From NCBI GenBank assembly GCA_946187345.1, contig CAMHQD010000001.1, forward strand, positions 1-64,000: a stretch of 64,000 nt of DNA, read 5' to 3'. The position numbers were made by a program, and so were the translations under genes. This DNA is from an uncultured Porphyromonadaceae bacterium. Lineage in GTDB: Bacteria; Bacteroidota; Bacteroidia; Bacteroidales; Muribaculaceae. Position 1 is the stretch's first letter. Every line of letters begins with the position of its first letter. Shown here piece by piece: positions 41,053 to 48,722 of the stretch. The notes beneath the pieces were generated by a model. It did not search any database. It was not told the DNA's origin and saw nothing but the letters and a program-made list of their open reading frames with translations.

Positions 41053-43389
41053 ATGGAATTATCGATTTGCGTTCAAGTGGCTATCAGCCAAGCCGTATAT
41101 ATCGCCAACCAGGGTCATGACGAATACCTGACTCCGGAACATCTGCTACGCGCGCTGCTCAACCAGGAGCAGTTTTTTGATGCCGTGAACAAAATCTCAG
41201 GCAAGCGCATCAGCGACGCCATGGGCGACACTCTCGACAAGATACTCGACGCACTGCCTTGCCTCGAGGAGATTACCACCGACTACAAGCCCGAGACGAC
41301 ATTGCAGTTTGACGAAATGCTGCAACGCGCCACCAAATACGCCACAGACAACAACGAGAAAGTCATTGACGTGCATGATATCACTCACGGCATGATGCGC
41401 CTCAAGGAGAGTGCCGCGGCCCACATACTGCTTAGCGCGATTCATAACCAGCGTGGCGAACTTATCGCCCAATTAAAGGAGAATTATGCCGCCTTCTATG
41501 CCGGCGGCTATCATCCCGACGAGCAGGCCTTGGCGTGGGACGAGGAGAGCGGCGACACAATCCGCCGCGATGACGTGGACCCCATCGTTGAGATGGAAGC
41601 ATTTGACCAAGAGGCCGGTACACCCGGCCAGACCTCATCCGACGCATGGCGCCGCTACGTCACCGACATCAGTGGCACTGTTGACGACCACAACCCGCTT
41701 GTTGGGCGCGAGGCAGAGTTGGCCGCAACTGTGCGCGTGTTATGCCGCAAGGATAAGAACAACCCGCTGCACGTGGGCGATGCCGGAGTGGGCAAGACGG
41801 CACTCATCTATGGTCTGGCACGCCGCATCAACGATGGCGATGTGCCCGAGCGCCTCAGGGGCTGCCACATCTACGGCCTCGAAATGGCGACAATGGTGGC
41901 CGGCACACAGTTTCGCGGTGACTTTGAGCAGCGCTTCAAGAACATCATGGACGGCCTTGCAGCCGAGGGCAACGCCATCCTATATCTCGATGAAATACAC
42001 CAAATCATGGGTGCCGGTTCCACCAGCGACAGTTCGATGGACATGAGCAATATGCTCAAGCCCTATCTTGAGCAGGGCACAATCCGCTTCATCGGCTCGA
42101 CAACCCACGAGGAATATAACCGCCACATCATGCGCAACAAGGGCATCGTGCGCCGCTTCCAAACCATCGAGATTGACGAGCCCGGTCGCGACGATGCTGT
42201 CGAAATCCTGCGGCAACTCGCCCCACGATATGAGGATTACCACAACGTCACCTACGGCGAGGGCACGCTTGAACTGGCCGTGGACGGCAGCATACGCCAT
42301 CTGCCCGGGCGCCGCTTGCCCGACAAGGCGCTCGACGTGATTGACGAGGCCGGAGCGGCAGCCGAAGCCTCTCGCGATGGCAACGACCGCACGACAATCG
42401 ACGTGGAGAGCCTCGCCGGCACTCTGGCGCGCATCGCGGGAGTGGACGCGCACGTTGTCACCCAGGCAGATGCCGCCGCCGATAACCGCCTTGCCTCTCT
42501 GCAACAGCGCATTCTCGGCCGCCTCTACGGTCAGGACGAGGCCGTCAAGCAAGTCGTTGAAGCAGTACAGATGGCACGTGCCGGACTGCTCGATGAGGGG
42601 CGTCCGCTGGCCAACCTGCTCTTTGTCGGGCCCACGGGAGTGGGTAAGACCGAGTTGGCTCGCGTGCTTAGCGACGAACTTGGCGTGAAACTTGTGCGCT
42701 TCGACATGAGCGAGTATGTTGAGAAGCACACCGTGGCCAAACTCATCGGCGCGCCGGCAGGCTACGTCGGCTACGATGACGGCGGCTTGCTCACCGACGC
42801 CGTGCGCCGCAATCCCGACTGTGTGCTCCTGCTTGACGAGATTGAGAAGGCCCACGAGGACATATACAATATCCTGCTGCAGGTGATGGACTATGGCGTG
42901 CTCACCGACAACAAGGGCCAGAAAGCCTACTTCCGCAACGTCATCTTGATAATGACCAGCAACGCCGGCGCGCAGTTTGCCTCACAAGCCTCGGTGGGCT
43001 TTGCCAGCAACGTCACAAGCGGCAAGGCGATGCTCGCCGCTATCAAGCGCACCTTCAAGCCGGAGTTTATCAACCGCCTGTCGAGCGTGGTGGTCTTCAA
43101 CGACATGGACGACCATATGGCCAACCTTATCCTCGACAAAAAGTTGCGCGAACTCGACGCCAAACTCGCCGCGCGCGGTGTGAGCATCACACTCACTACC
43201 GCCGCCCGCGACTTGTTGCTGCGTCAGGGCTTCACGCCTCGCTACGGTGCCCGCGAGATGGACCGCGTGATTACACAACGTCTCAAGTCGCTGCTCACGC
43301 GCCACATCCTATTCGGCAATCTCGCCGGCGGTGGCCACGCCACAATCGATGTCGATGACGACACCCTTAAAATAACTCATTCGGAGTAA
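41053..43389 (+). CDS. clpA: ATP-dependent Clp protease ATP-binding subunit ClpA
   Basis: ClpA is the AAA+ unfoldase that feeds ClpP. The 778-residue protein has the double Clp N-domain (1-145), D1 with Walker A GDAGVGKTAL and Walker B ILYLDEIH, and D2 with GPTGVGKTEL and VLLLDEIEKAHEDIYN. ClpA rather than ClpB or ClpC is favoured by the missing long middle coiled coil, the length and the adjacent clpS. An acidic linker (about 165-200) follows the N-domain. It starts 91 nt after clpS; aat follows at 27 nt. Confidence 0.93.
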   Translation: MELSICVQVAISQAVYIANQGHDEYLTPEHLLRALLNQEQFFDAVNKISGKRISDAMGDTLDKILDALPCLEEITTDYKPETTLQFDEMLQRATKYATDNNEKVIDVHDITHGMMRLKESAAAHILLSAIHNQRGELIAQLKENYAAFYAGGYHPDEQALAWDEESGDTIRRDDVDPIVEMEAFDQEAGTPGQTSSDAWRRYVTDISGTVDDHNPLVGREAELAATVRVLCRKDKNNPLHVGDAGVGKTALIYGLARRINDGDVPERLRGCHIYGLEMATMVAGTQFRGDFEQRFKNIMDGLAAEGNAILYLDEIHQIMGAGSTSDSSMDMSNMLKPYLEQGTIRFIGSTTHEEYNRHIMRNKGIVRRFQTIEIDEPGRDDAVEILRQLAPRYEDYHNVTYGEGTLELAVDGSIRHLPGRRLPDKALDVIDEAGAAAEASRDGNDRTTIDVESLAGTLARIAGVDAHVVTQADAAADNRLASLQQRILGRLYGQDEAVKQVVEAVQMARAGLLDEGRPLANLLFVGPTGVGKTELARVLSDELGVKLVRFDMSEYVEKHTVAKLIGAPAGYVGYDDGGLLTDAVRRNPDCVLLLDEIEKAHEDIYNILLQVMDYGVLTDNKGQKAYFRNVILIMTSNAGAQFASQASVGFASNVTSGKAMLAAIKRTFKPEFINRLSSVVVFNDMDDHMANLILDKKLRELDAKLAARGVSITLTTAARDLLLRQGFTPRYGAREMDRVITQRLKSLLTRHILFGNLAGGGHATIDVDDDTLKITHSE

Positions 43390-43416
43390 TCGAGAAACGG
43401 GCAAGACACAAAAGGA

Positions 43417-44082
43417 ATGATTCAACGATTGACAATAGACAACGAACTCAACTTCACGTTTCCCGACCCGCGGTTTGGCGACCCGAGCGGTATGTTTGCC
43501 TATGGAGGCGACCTGCGTGTGCCACGAGTGATCGCGGCACTGAAGATTGGCGCCTTCCCGTGGTTCGCATTCCGATATGAGCAGCCGATGTGGTGTTGCC
43601 CGATGGAGCGCTTTGTGATTTTCCCCGATGAGATTCACGTGTCGCACTCGATGCGCAACGTGTTCAACCGCGGCATTTTCACCGTCACTTTCGATCAGGA
43701 TTTTGAATCTATGATTAGTCTTTGTGCTGTTGCCGACCACCGTATCGACCATCCCGACGCGTGGCTTGGCGAGCGCGTGATTAACACATACTGTCACCTG
43801 CACCGACGCGGCATCGCCCACAGCGTGGAGGTGTGGGATAACGCGACAGGACGTCTTGTGGGTGGCCTGTATGGTGAACGTATGGGCCGTTGCTTTGTGG
43901 GCGAGAGCATGTGTTCGCTTGTGCCCAACGCCAGCAAGGCGGCACTCATCACCCTCGCGAGACGGATGGCCGCCGAGCCCTCCCCCACCATCATCGACAC
44001 ACAAATCGAGACACCGCACCTCAAGTCGCTCGGTGCCCGGTATATACATTATCACGATTATCTGCCCTACCTCAACGGATGA
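43417..44082 (+). CDS. aat: Leucyl/phenylalanyl-tRNA-protein transferase
   Basis: Aat adds Leu or Phe from tRNA to proteins starting with Arg or Lys, creating the N-degron read by ClpS. The 221-residue protein has LNFTFPDPRFGDPSGMFAYGGDL, the substrate pocket GAFPWF, NPRGI-like WCCPMERFVI, and the VEVWDNATGRLVGGLYGERMG and FVGESMCS motifs. It is 27 nt after clpA, and its stop overlaps the convergent GH53 gene by 11 nt. Confidence 0.95.
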   Translation: MIQRLTIDNELNFTFPDPRFGDPSGMFAYGGDLRVPRVIAALKIGAFPWFAFRYEQPMWCCPMERFVIFPDEIHVSHSMRNVFNRGIFTVTFDQDFESMISLCAVADHRIDHPDAWLGERVINTYCHLHRRGIAHSVEVWDNATGRLVGGLYGERMGRCFVGESMCSLVPNASKAALITLARRMAAEPSPTIIDTQIETPHLKSLGARYIHYHDYLPYLNG

Positions 44083-45103
44083 GCGCAGCGGCCTCGGTAA
44101 AGGCTTCCATAATTGCGGTGGGACGGTGATTTTGGAATGCGCCCAACGGATAATGTCCCTCGGCCTCAGGAGCCCAATAGAAAACACCCTCACAGTGGCC
44201 ATTGCAACGATGCATAGCGGCGTCAATAATAGCGGCCATCACCTTCTTTCCCTCCACAGGCTTGGCGGCCTCAACGCCGGTTTCGACTATCATCAGCGGC
44301 TTGTGGTAAATGTCCCACAGGCGGTTGATATTTGCCACCACGCCGTCCACGGTGCCTTGCCATGTAGTCTGCAATTTCTCGTGCTGATCCCAATAGGGAT
44401 AGACACTCATGCCAATCATGTCAAATCGCGCGCCATAGCGAGATAGCCCGCCAAAAATTTTGTCATAACGCTTTGGGTCACTGCCGCAATCCACATGCAC
44501 GATTACTGTCGCATCGGGATAAACGTCCTTCACGGCTTGGTAACCGGCATCGGTCAAGCCGGCATACTGTTCCATGTGGGTGCCGGCGCGCCCCACCTCC
44601 CAAAGGAAGCCATCGGTGGTCTCGTTGCCGACCTGTACCCACTTCACATCGATGCCGTCATCGCGCAACAGCCGCAACACGAGGCGGGTGTGGTCGGCCA
44701 ACGCGTCGCACATTTGCGGATAGGTCAGGTCTTTCCACGCCTCGGGAATGTTTTGCTTGCCCGGGTCGGCCCACCAGTCGCTATAATGGAAGTCAATCAT
44801 CAGGGCCATGTCGAGGTCGCGGGCGCGGCGCGCCATGCGCAGCACATCGGCCGCATCGCTCCAGCCCCCTTTTGGATTAACCCACACGCGCAACCTCACC
44901 GCGTTCAGTCCCAGTTCCTTCATCAGCGCCGTGTTTTCGCGTGGCTGACCGGCGGCGTTGTATAGTTGGCCGCCGTGGTCCTCAATCATTGTCGTGCCGC
45001 TAATGTCGGCTCCAAGCCAAAAGGCAGGCTCACCCGCGATACTCCACATCATGCCGGCCATAGCAAATGCCGCCACCATCACCATTCGTTTCATCGTCTT
45101 CAT
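44072..45103 (-). CDS. Secreted endo-beta-1,4-galactanase, GH53
   Basis: This glycosidase cuts the galactan of type I arabinogalactan or pectin side chains in plant cell walls. The 343-residue protein has a signal peptide and the GH53 barrel with the acid/base Glu161 in WVQVGNETTDG and the nucleophile Glu274 in MIVETGVEA; IDFHYSDWWADPGKQ is also diagnostic. The start at 45103 was chosen; a start two codons earlier (45109) is possible. It is convergent to aat, with an 11-nt overlap. Confidence 0.92.
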   Translation of the reverse strand: MKTMKRMVMVAAFAMAGMMWSIAGEPAFWLGADISGTTMIEDHGGQLYNAAGQPRENTALMKELGLNAVRLRVWVNPKGGWSDAADVLRMARRARDLDMALMIDFHYSDWWADPGKQNIPEAWKDLTYPQMCDALADHTRLVLRLLRDDGIDVKWVQVGNETTDGFLWEVGRAGTHMEQYAGLTDAGYQAVKDVYPDATVIVHVDCGSDPKRYDKIFGGLSRYGARFDMIGMSVYPYWDQHEKLQTTWQGTVDGVVANINRLWDIYHKPLMIVETGVEAAKPVEGKKVMAAIIDAAMHRCNGHCEGVFYWAPEAEGHYPLGAFQNHRPTAIMEAFTEAAALIR

Positions 45104-45125
45104 TGACATTTCGAGATTTCGGTTA

Positions 45126-45161
45126 TAAAAAAGGGACATAGGGAATACACCTTATGTCCCG
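45126..45161 (-). terminator. Terminator of the ECF sigma operon
   Basis: On the minus strand GGGACATA and TATGTCCC pair across 12 nt and are followed by six T, 36 nt after the stop of the Spy-like gene. Confidence 0.75.
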
Positions 45162-45197
45162 AAAAATTATGAATATATAAGTTTTTAGACAGTGTTT

Positions 45198-45677
45198 TCA
45201 CTTTTTGGCCCGGCGTTCGGGACGCTGCCCGTCGCCACCACGCGCGCCACGCATCATCGTGCGGGCGAAATTGCTCTCGGCCCGCTTGAGCAGAAACATC
45301 TGGCGTTTGTTCAAAATCTTGGTGAACTGCTCGAAGTAGCGGCTCTCAATCTCGCCGTCGCGCACTTTTGCCTGCGAGACAGTGCTTGCCGCCTGGAAAC
45401 ACTCCTCATCGGTAGCGGCAGCGCCACGTTTGGCAACAGCCTCAAGGGCGGCACGGGCCTCAAAGTTGTTCTGGAAAATTTCTTTTTCCATTGCCTCATA
45501 CAGTGGCATAAACTGCTCTTGCTGCGACGGTGTGAGGCCCACCTGCTCAATAATCATTTGGTGCTTGGCCTCAAGCATCTCCTTACTCCAACGAGAGCGG
45601 CCACCTTGCGGCGGCAGAGCCGAGGCAACGAGCGCAAGCAACGCCACAACTATTGTTGTAAAAAACGATTTATTCAT
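45198..45677 (-). CDS. Spy/CpxP-like (LTxxQ) periplasmic protein
   Basis: The 159-residue protein has a signal peptide (MNKSFFTTIVVALLALVASA) and a helical domain with LTPSQQEQFMPLYEAM, the LTxxQ motif of Spy/CpxP/ZraP proteins, which are chaperone-like sensors in envelope stress systems. A basic, Arg-rich C-terminus follows. Its start overlaps the preceding gene by 4 nt, and the sigma factor lies further upstream, so it is likely part of an envelope-stress regulon controlled by that sigma factor. Confidence 0.72.
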   Translation of the reverse strand: MNKSFFTTIVVALLALVASALPPQGGRSRWSKEMLEAKHQMIIEQVGLTPSQQEQFMPLYEAMEKEIFQNNFEARAALEAVAKRGAAATDEECFQAASTVSQAKVRDGEIESRYFEQFTKILNKRQMFLLKRAESNFARTMMRGARGGDGQRPERRAKK

Positions 45678-46096
45678 GGAATTGTTGTGTTAGTCATTTC
45701 TCCGGCGGTATCAACGGTCGCCTCGCCATACAGGCTGTCATCATAGGCAATGATGTCATAGTCGTCAAAGCCCGTCATGAGCAGGAAATCGTCGGCATTG
45801 GCCTCCTCGGTCACTCCGGCGGCGACCGCCGTCATGCGCTGCAGGCTACCGTCAGCGGTGCCATTGTAACGGTTGAAGATGGTCATCATGCACCACACGC
45901 CGGCAAACATCGCGGCAAGGTACACATATGGTCTGACACGCATCCACAGCGTGGGCTTGACATCGACTTCAGTGATTTCGACATCAGGTAATTGCTCCAT
46001 CACGCGCGCAGTGAGATTGTCGAAGTACCCCTCCGGCACAGTAAAACCGGGCTGCTTGCCCGCTCGAGCCAATATTTGTGATTCTTCTGTTTTCAT
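45674..46096 (-). CDS. Membrane protein in the ECF sigma operon, putative anti-sigma factor
   Basis: The 140-residue protein has a cytoplasmic N-terminal part starting MKTEESQILARAGKQPGFTVPEGYFDNL, one membrane segment (YVYLAAMFAGVWCMMTIF, about residues 57-74) and an acidic periplasmic tail. The single-pass layout and the position between the sigma and Spy-like genes fit an anti-sigma factor; no zinc-anti-sigma motif is visible. The assignment is inference from context. Confidence 0.6.
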   Translation of the reverse strand: MKTEESQILARAGKQPGFTVPEGYFDNLTARVMEQLPDVEITEVDVKPTLWMRVRPYVYLAAMFAGVWCMMTIFNRYNGTADGSLQRMTAVAAGVTEEANADDFLLMTGFDDYDIIAYDDSLYGEATVDTAGEMTNTTIP

Positions 46097-46129
46097 TGCA
46101 CTGGTTTGACTACATCACTTTACAATGGT

Positions 46130-46684
46130 TTAATCATCGCCCTCAAAAAAAGCCTCAATTTTTCTCACCGCATGGTGATAGGAGGCCTTTAGTGCGCCCA
46201 CCGACGTGCCAAGAATCTCGGACATCTGCTCATATTTCATCTCCTCATAGTAGCGCATGGTGAACACAACCCGCTGCTTATCGGGCAATGTGGCGATGGC
46301 TTGCTGCAAACGCAACTGCAACTCATCGCCATCAAACCACTTGTCTCCCTCCAAGTCTGCCACCAGCGCCTCCGAACCCTCATCATCAAGGCTCGCCTGC
46401 AAGCGGGCTTTCTTCTTGTTGATAAAAGTTATTGACTCATTTGTCGCGATCTTGTAGAGCCACGTCATCAGTTGCGCGTCGCCACGGAAGTTGTCGATAT
46501 TGGTCCACGCCTTGATGAACGTGTTCTGCAACACGTCGTCGGCATCATCATGGTCGATAACGAGACGGCGAATGTGCCAGTAAAGTTGCGAGCCGTAATG
46601 CTCGATAACCTTACCGAATGCCTCGCGGGCTGTATCCTGATGATGCAACTGCTCGACAATCGTCGCCTCGTCGTAGACCTTCAT
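46130..46684 (-). CDS. ECF-type RNA polymerase sigma-70 factor
   Basis: The 184-residue protein has the sigma-2 region (YWHIRRLVIDHDDADDVLQN, FIKAWTNIDNFRGDAQLMTW) and sigma-4 region (ATLPDKQRVVFTMRYYEEM, YEQMSEILGTSVGALKASYH) of the extracytoplasmic-function group. The proteins encoded downstream (membrane protein, LTxxQ protein) suggest it responds to envelope stress. It starts 30 nt after the upstream lipoprotein gene on the same strand, so it may share that promoter or have its own, which I do not see. Confidence 0.92.
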   Translation of the reverse strand: MKVYDEATIVEQLHHQDTAREAFGKVIEHYGSQLYWHIRRLVIDHDDADDVLQNTFIKAWTNIDNFRGDAQLMTWLYKIATNESITFINKKKARLQASLDDEGSEALVADLEGDKWFDGDELQLRLQQAIATLPDKQRVVFTMRYYEEMKYEQMSEILGTSVGALKASYHHAVRKIEAFFEGDD

Positions 46685-46714
46685 CCTGATTAACGCTGTC
46701 TGAGGAAAAACCTG

Positions 46715-47560
46715 TTACTTGACGGCCCCCTTGGACGTGATTGTATATTCTCCGGTCTTCAAGGTCATCGTCAGCGTCTCGGTCGCCAAATCGATTTTCG
46801 CCTCGAGTTCATCGAACGGGAAATCGCTGAACGGCTTCGTCACATCATAGTTGCGGCGGTAAGCCTTTGTCTTGAGGTTCAAGCCGGTGATGGTGTATCC
46901 CTCCGCGGTGGCGGTCACTGTTGCCGGAGTGTCGTCATCGGTGACGATTTGAGTGAAGTTGGCGCTGGTGTCACCGAAGGTGACATTGAGCAACTTCACC
47001 TTGGCGGCCTTGCTGTCCGGATTGATTGAGAACTCAATCATGTCACCGGCGCAGGGATAGTCGACACCGCCTTTGGAAACGATGGTTGTATTGTTGTTGA
47101 AATAGACATCGGGTACAACAGCGATCACGTGCCACGTGCGGGACAGGACGTAGTCCAACTTGGCGCTCTGCTCGTCAAAGTCAATGTAGCCTTTCAGCGC
47201 GGTCACATTCTCACTGACGGGCGACGCCTCATCAAAGGTGTAGCGGTTGCGGTTTGACAACTTGGTCAGCGGCAGGCTCGACACGGTGGGAGTCGCAATG
47301 TTCGGACGGGATATGCCGTTATTGAGCGTCATCTCAATAATCTTGCTGGCGGAATAGTCTATAGACAGTTGTTGCCATCGGATGGCAACCGATTCCACCT
47401 CACCGGTCTCGATATTGACGGCATGGTTAAGCATGCGGATATCCCATGTGCCAATCTGATTGCGGTTGTTGTTGTCATTGTCGTTACCGCCACACGAAGT
47501 CATGGCCAGTGTCATTCCCGTTGCAATTATCGCGAGACAGATAAAATGCTTAATGTTCAT
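46715..47560 (-). CDS. Putative lipoprotein of unknown function
   Basis: The 281-residue protein has a signal ending in a lipobox LAMTSC (Cys21 or nearby) followed by an Asn/Asp-rich linker, and a beta-rich mature part (VTATAEGYTITGLNLKTKAY). No family was recognised. The start MNIKHFICLAI (47560) fits a lipoprotein signal and lies 45 nt from a TATCTTTG promoter. The sigma-factor gene follows at 30 nt. Confidence 0.6.
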   Translation of the reverse strand: MNIKHFICLAIIATGMTLAMTSCGGNDNDNNNRNQIGTWDIRMLNHAVNIETGEVESVAIRWQQLSIDYSASKIIEMTLNNGISRPNIATPTVSSLPLTKLSNRNRYTFDEASPVSENVTALKGYIDFDEQSAKLDYVLSRTWHVIAVVPDVYFNNNTTIVSKGGVDYPCAGDMIEFSINPDSKAAKVKLLNVTFGDTSANFTQIVTDDDTPATVTATAEGYTITGLNLKTKAYRRNYDVTKPFSDFPFDELEAKIDLATETLTMTLKTGEYTITSKGAVK

Positions 47561-47605
47561 TGTTCTGTAGTTGATATTACAATACAAAATATTAGTTTTA
47601 CAGGG

Positions 47606-47613
47606 CAAAGATA
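47606..47613 (-). promoter_or_regulatory. -7 promoter element of the lipoprotein/ECF gene row
   Basis: TATCTTTG on the minus strand, 45 nt before the start at 47560. Confidence 0.5.
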
Positions 47614-47675
47614 CAACTTTTCCGTGTTATAAGAGCCATTGTCGACACATTTTAATATTTTTTTATTAATTGGGG

Positions 47676-47717
47676 ACAAAAAGAACAAGAGCCGCGCTTT
47701 GCTGCACACGGCTCTTG
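47676..47717 (-). terminator. Terminator of tRNA-Val
   Basis: CAAGAGCCG and CGGCTCTTG pair across 14 nt; on the minus strand the stem is followed by TTCTTTTTG. Confidence 0.75.
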
Positions 47718-47726
47718 AGAAATGAG

Positions 47727-47801
47727 TAGGGACGATCAGGATCGAACTGATGACCTCCGCAATGTGACTGCGGCGCTCTAAACCAGCTGGGCTACGCCCC
47801 T
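47727..47801 (-). tRNA. tRNA-Val (anticodon CAC)
   Basis: On the minus strand the acceptor AGGGGCG pairs CGTCCCT with one G-U pair, the anticodon stem CCGCA/TGCGG encloses GTCACAT (anticodon CAC, codon GUG), and the T-arm is ATCAG-TTCGATC-CTGAT. The D-stem (GCCC/GAGC) has one C-A mismatch. No CCA is encoded, unlike tRNA-Ser at 20435. Confidence 0.9.
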
Positions 47802-47941
47802 ATCTCTGAATTGCGCTGCAAAATTACAACAAATTTTTGAACCGGCAAAATTTTCCGGCAAAAAAATTAAAATAATTCCCGAACCGGTACGATTAGTTGG
47901 AGTTTTTTCGGATTTTTTCGGGAAATTTGCTCATTATTGTG

Positions 47942-47949
47942 TAATTTTG
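47942..47949 (+). promoter_or_regulatory. -7 promoter element of the LolA-like gene
   Basis: TAATTTTG, 59 nt before the start at 48009. Confidence 0.5.
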
Positions 47950-48008
47950 TACCCGTTTTATAATTAATCATTTTCAGATTGGCTTATTCTTCGCGACATT
48001 TAATAAGT

Positions 48009-48626
48009 ATGACAAGACTGTTATCAATACTGTTTATACTCGCCGCCACCATCACGAACACGTCTGCGTTCGCGCAAAACACGATGATGGTGCTGGACCG
48101 CGCCATAGAGGCGCTCAACAAGGCCGGAGGCATTACCGCCCGATACACCCTCGCCGGACAGGAGAGCGCAATCTCCGGCAAAGTCGCCATACGCGGCAGC
48201 CGTTTCGCCATGCTGGCCAATGAGGCCAAATGCTGGTTTGACGGCAAAACGCAGTGGGCCTACTCTGCCATGACCGGCGAGGTGAATATCACCGAGCCGA
48301 CACAGGCCGAACTGCAAATGACCAATCCGCTCGCCACCCTGCGAGCCGCCAAGACCGAGTTCATCGCCACCCGTGCCAAGTCTGACGGCAACGACACTGT
48401 CACCCTGCGCCTCACCCCCAAGCACCGGACCAACCTGCGCCATGTGCTTCTCAGTTTCGATAACAAGACCGCGCTGCCGGTCAAGGCCGTCATCACTACC
48501 ACCGATGGACAACAGGCCACACTCACCATCACTGACCTCAAGACGAGACAACGTCTGCCGGACTCAACCTTCCGCTTCGACAAGAGCCTCGTCCCTGACG
48601 CCACACCGGTCGTCGACCTGCGTTAG
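48009..48626 (+). CDS. LolA-like outer-membrane lipoprotein carrier family protein
   Basis: The 205-residue protein has a signal peptide (MTRLLSILFILAATITNTSAFAQ) and a LolA-like concave beta fold (ITARYTLAGQESAISGKVAI, MLANEAKCWFDGKTQWAYSA). LolA carries lipoproteins across the periplasm; Bacteroidales have several LolA-like proteins, and which one is the true carrier is not decided by sequence. The start at 48009 gives the signal peptide; a longer frame begins before the promoter-derived leader ends. Confidence 0.75.
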   Translation: MTRLLSILFILAATITNTSAFAQNTMMVLDRAIEALNKAGGITARYTLAGQESAISGKVAIRGSRFAMLANEAKCWFDGKTQWAYSAMTGEVNITEPTQAELQMTNPLATLRAAKTEFIATRAKSDGNDTVTLRLTPKHRTNLRHVLLSFDNKTALPVKAVITTTDGQQATLTITDLKTRQRLPDSTFRFDKSLVPDATPVVDLR

Positions 48627-48722
48627 GACAAAAACGGAGCGATGCCAATGGTTTTATTTACAAATGTCATGTGTTTATTGAGTGAGATTTGTGAGATTAG
48701 CGGGTGGTAAACAATTTGCGGT

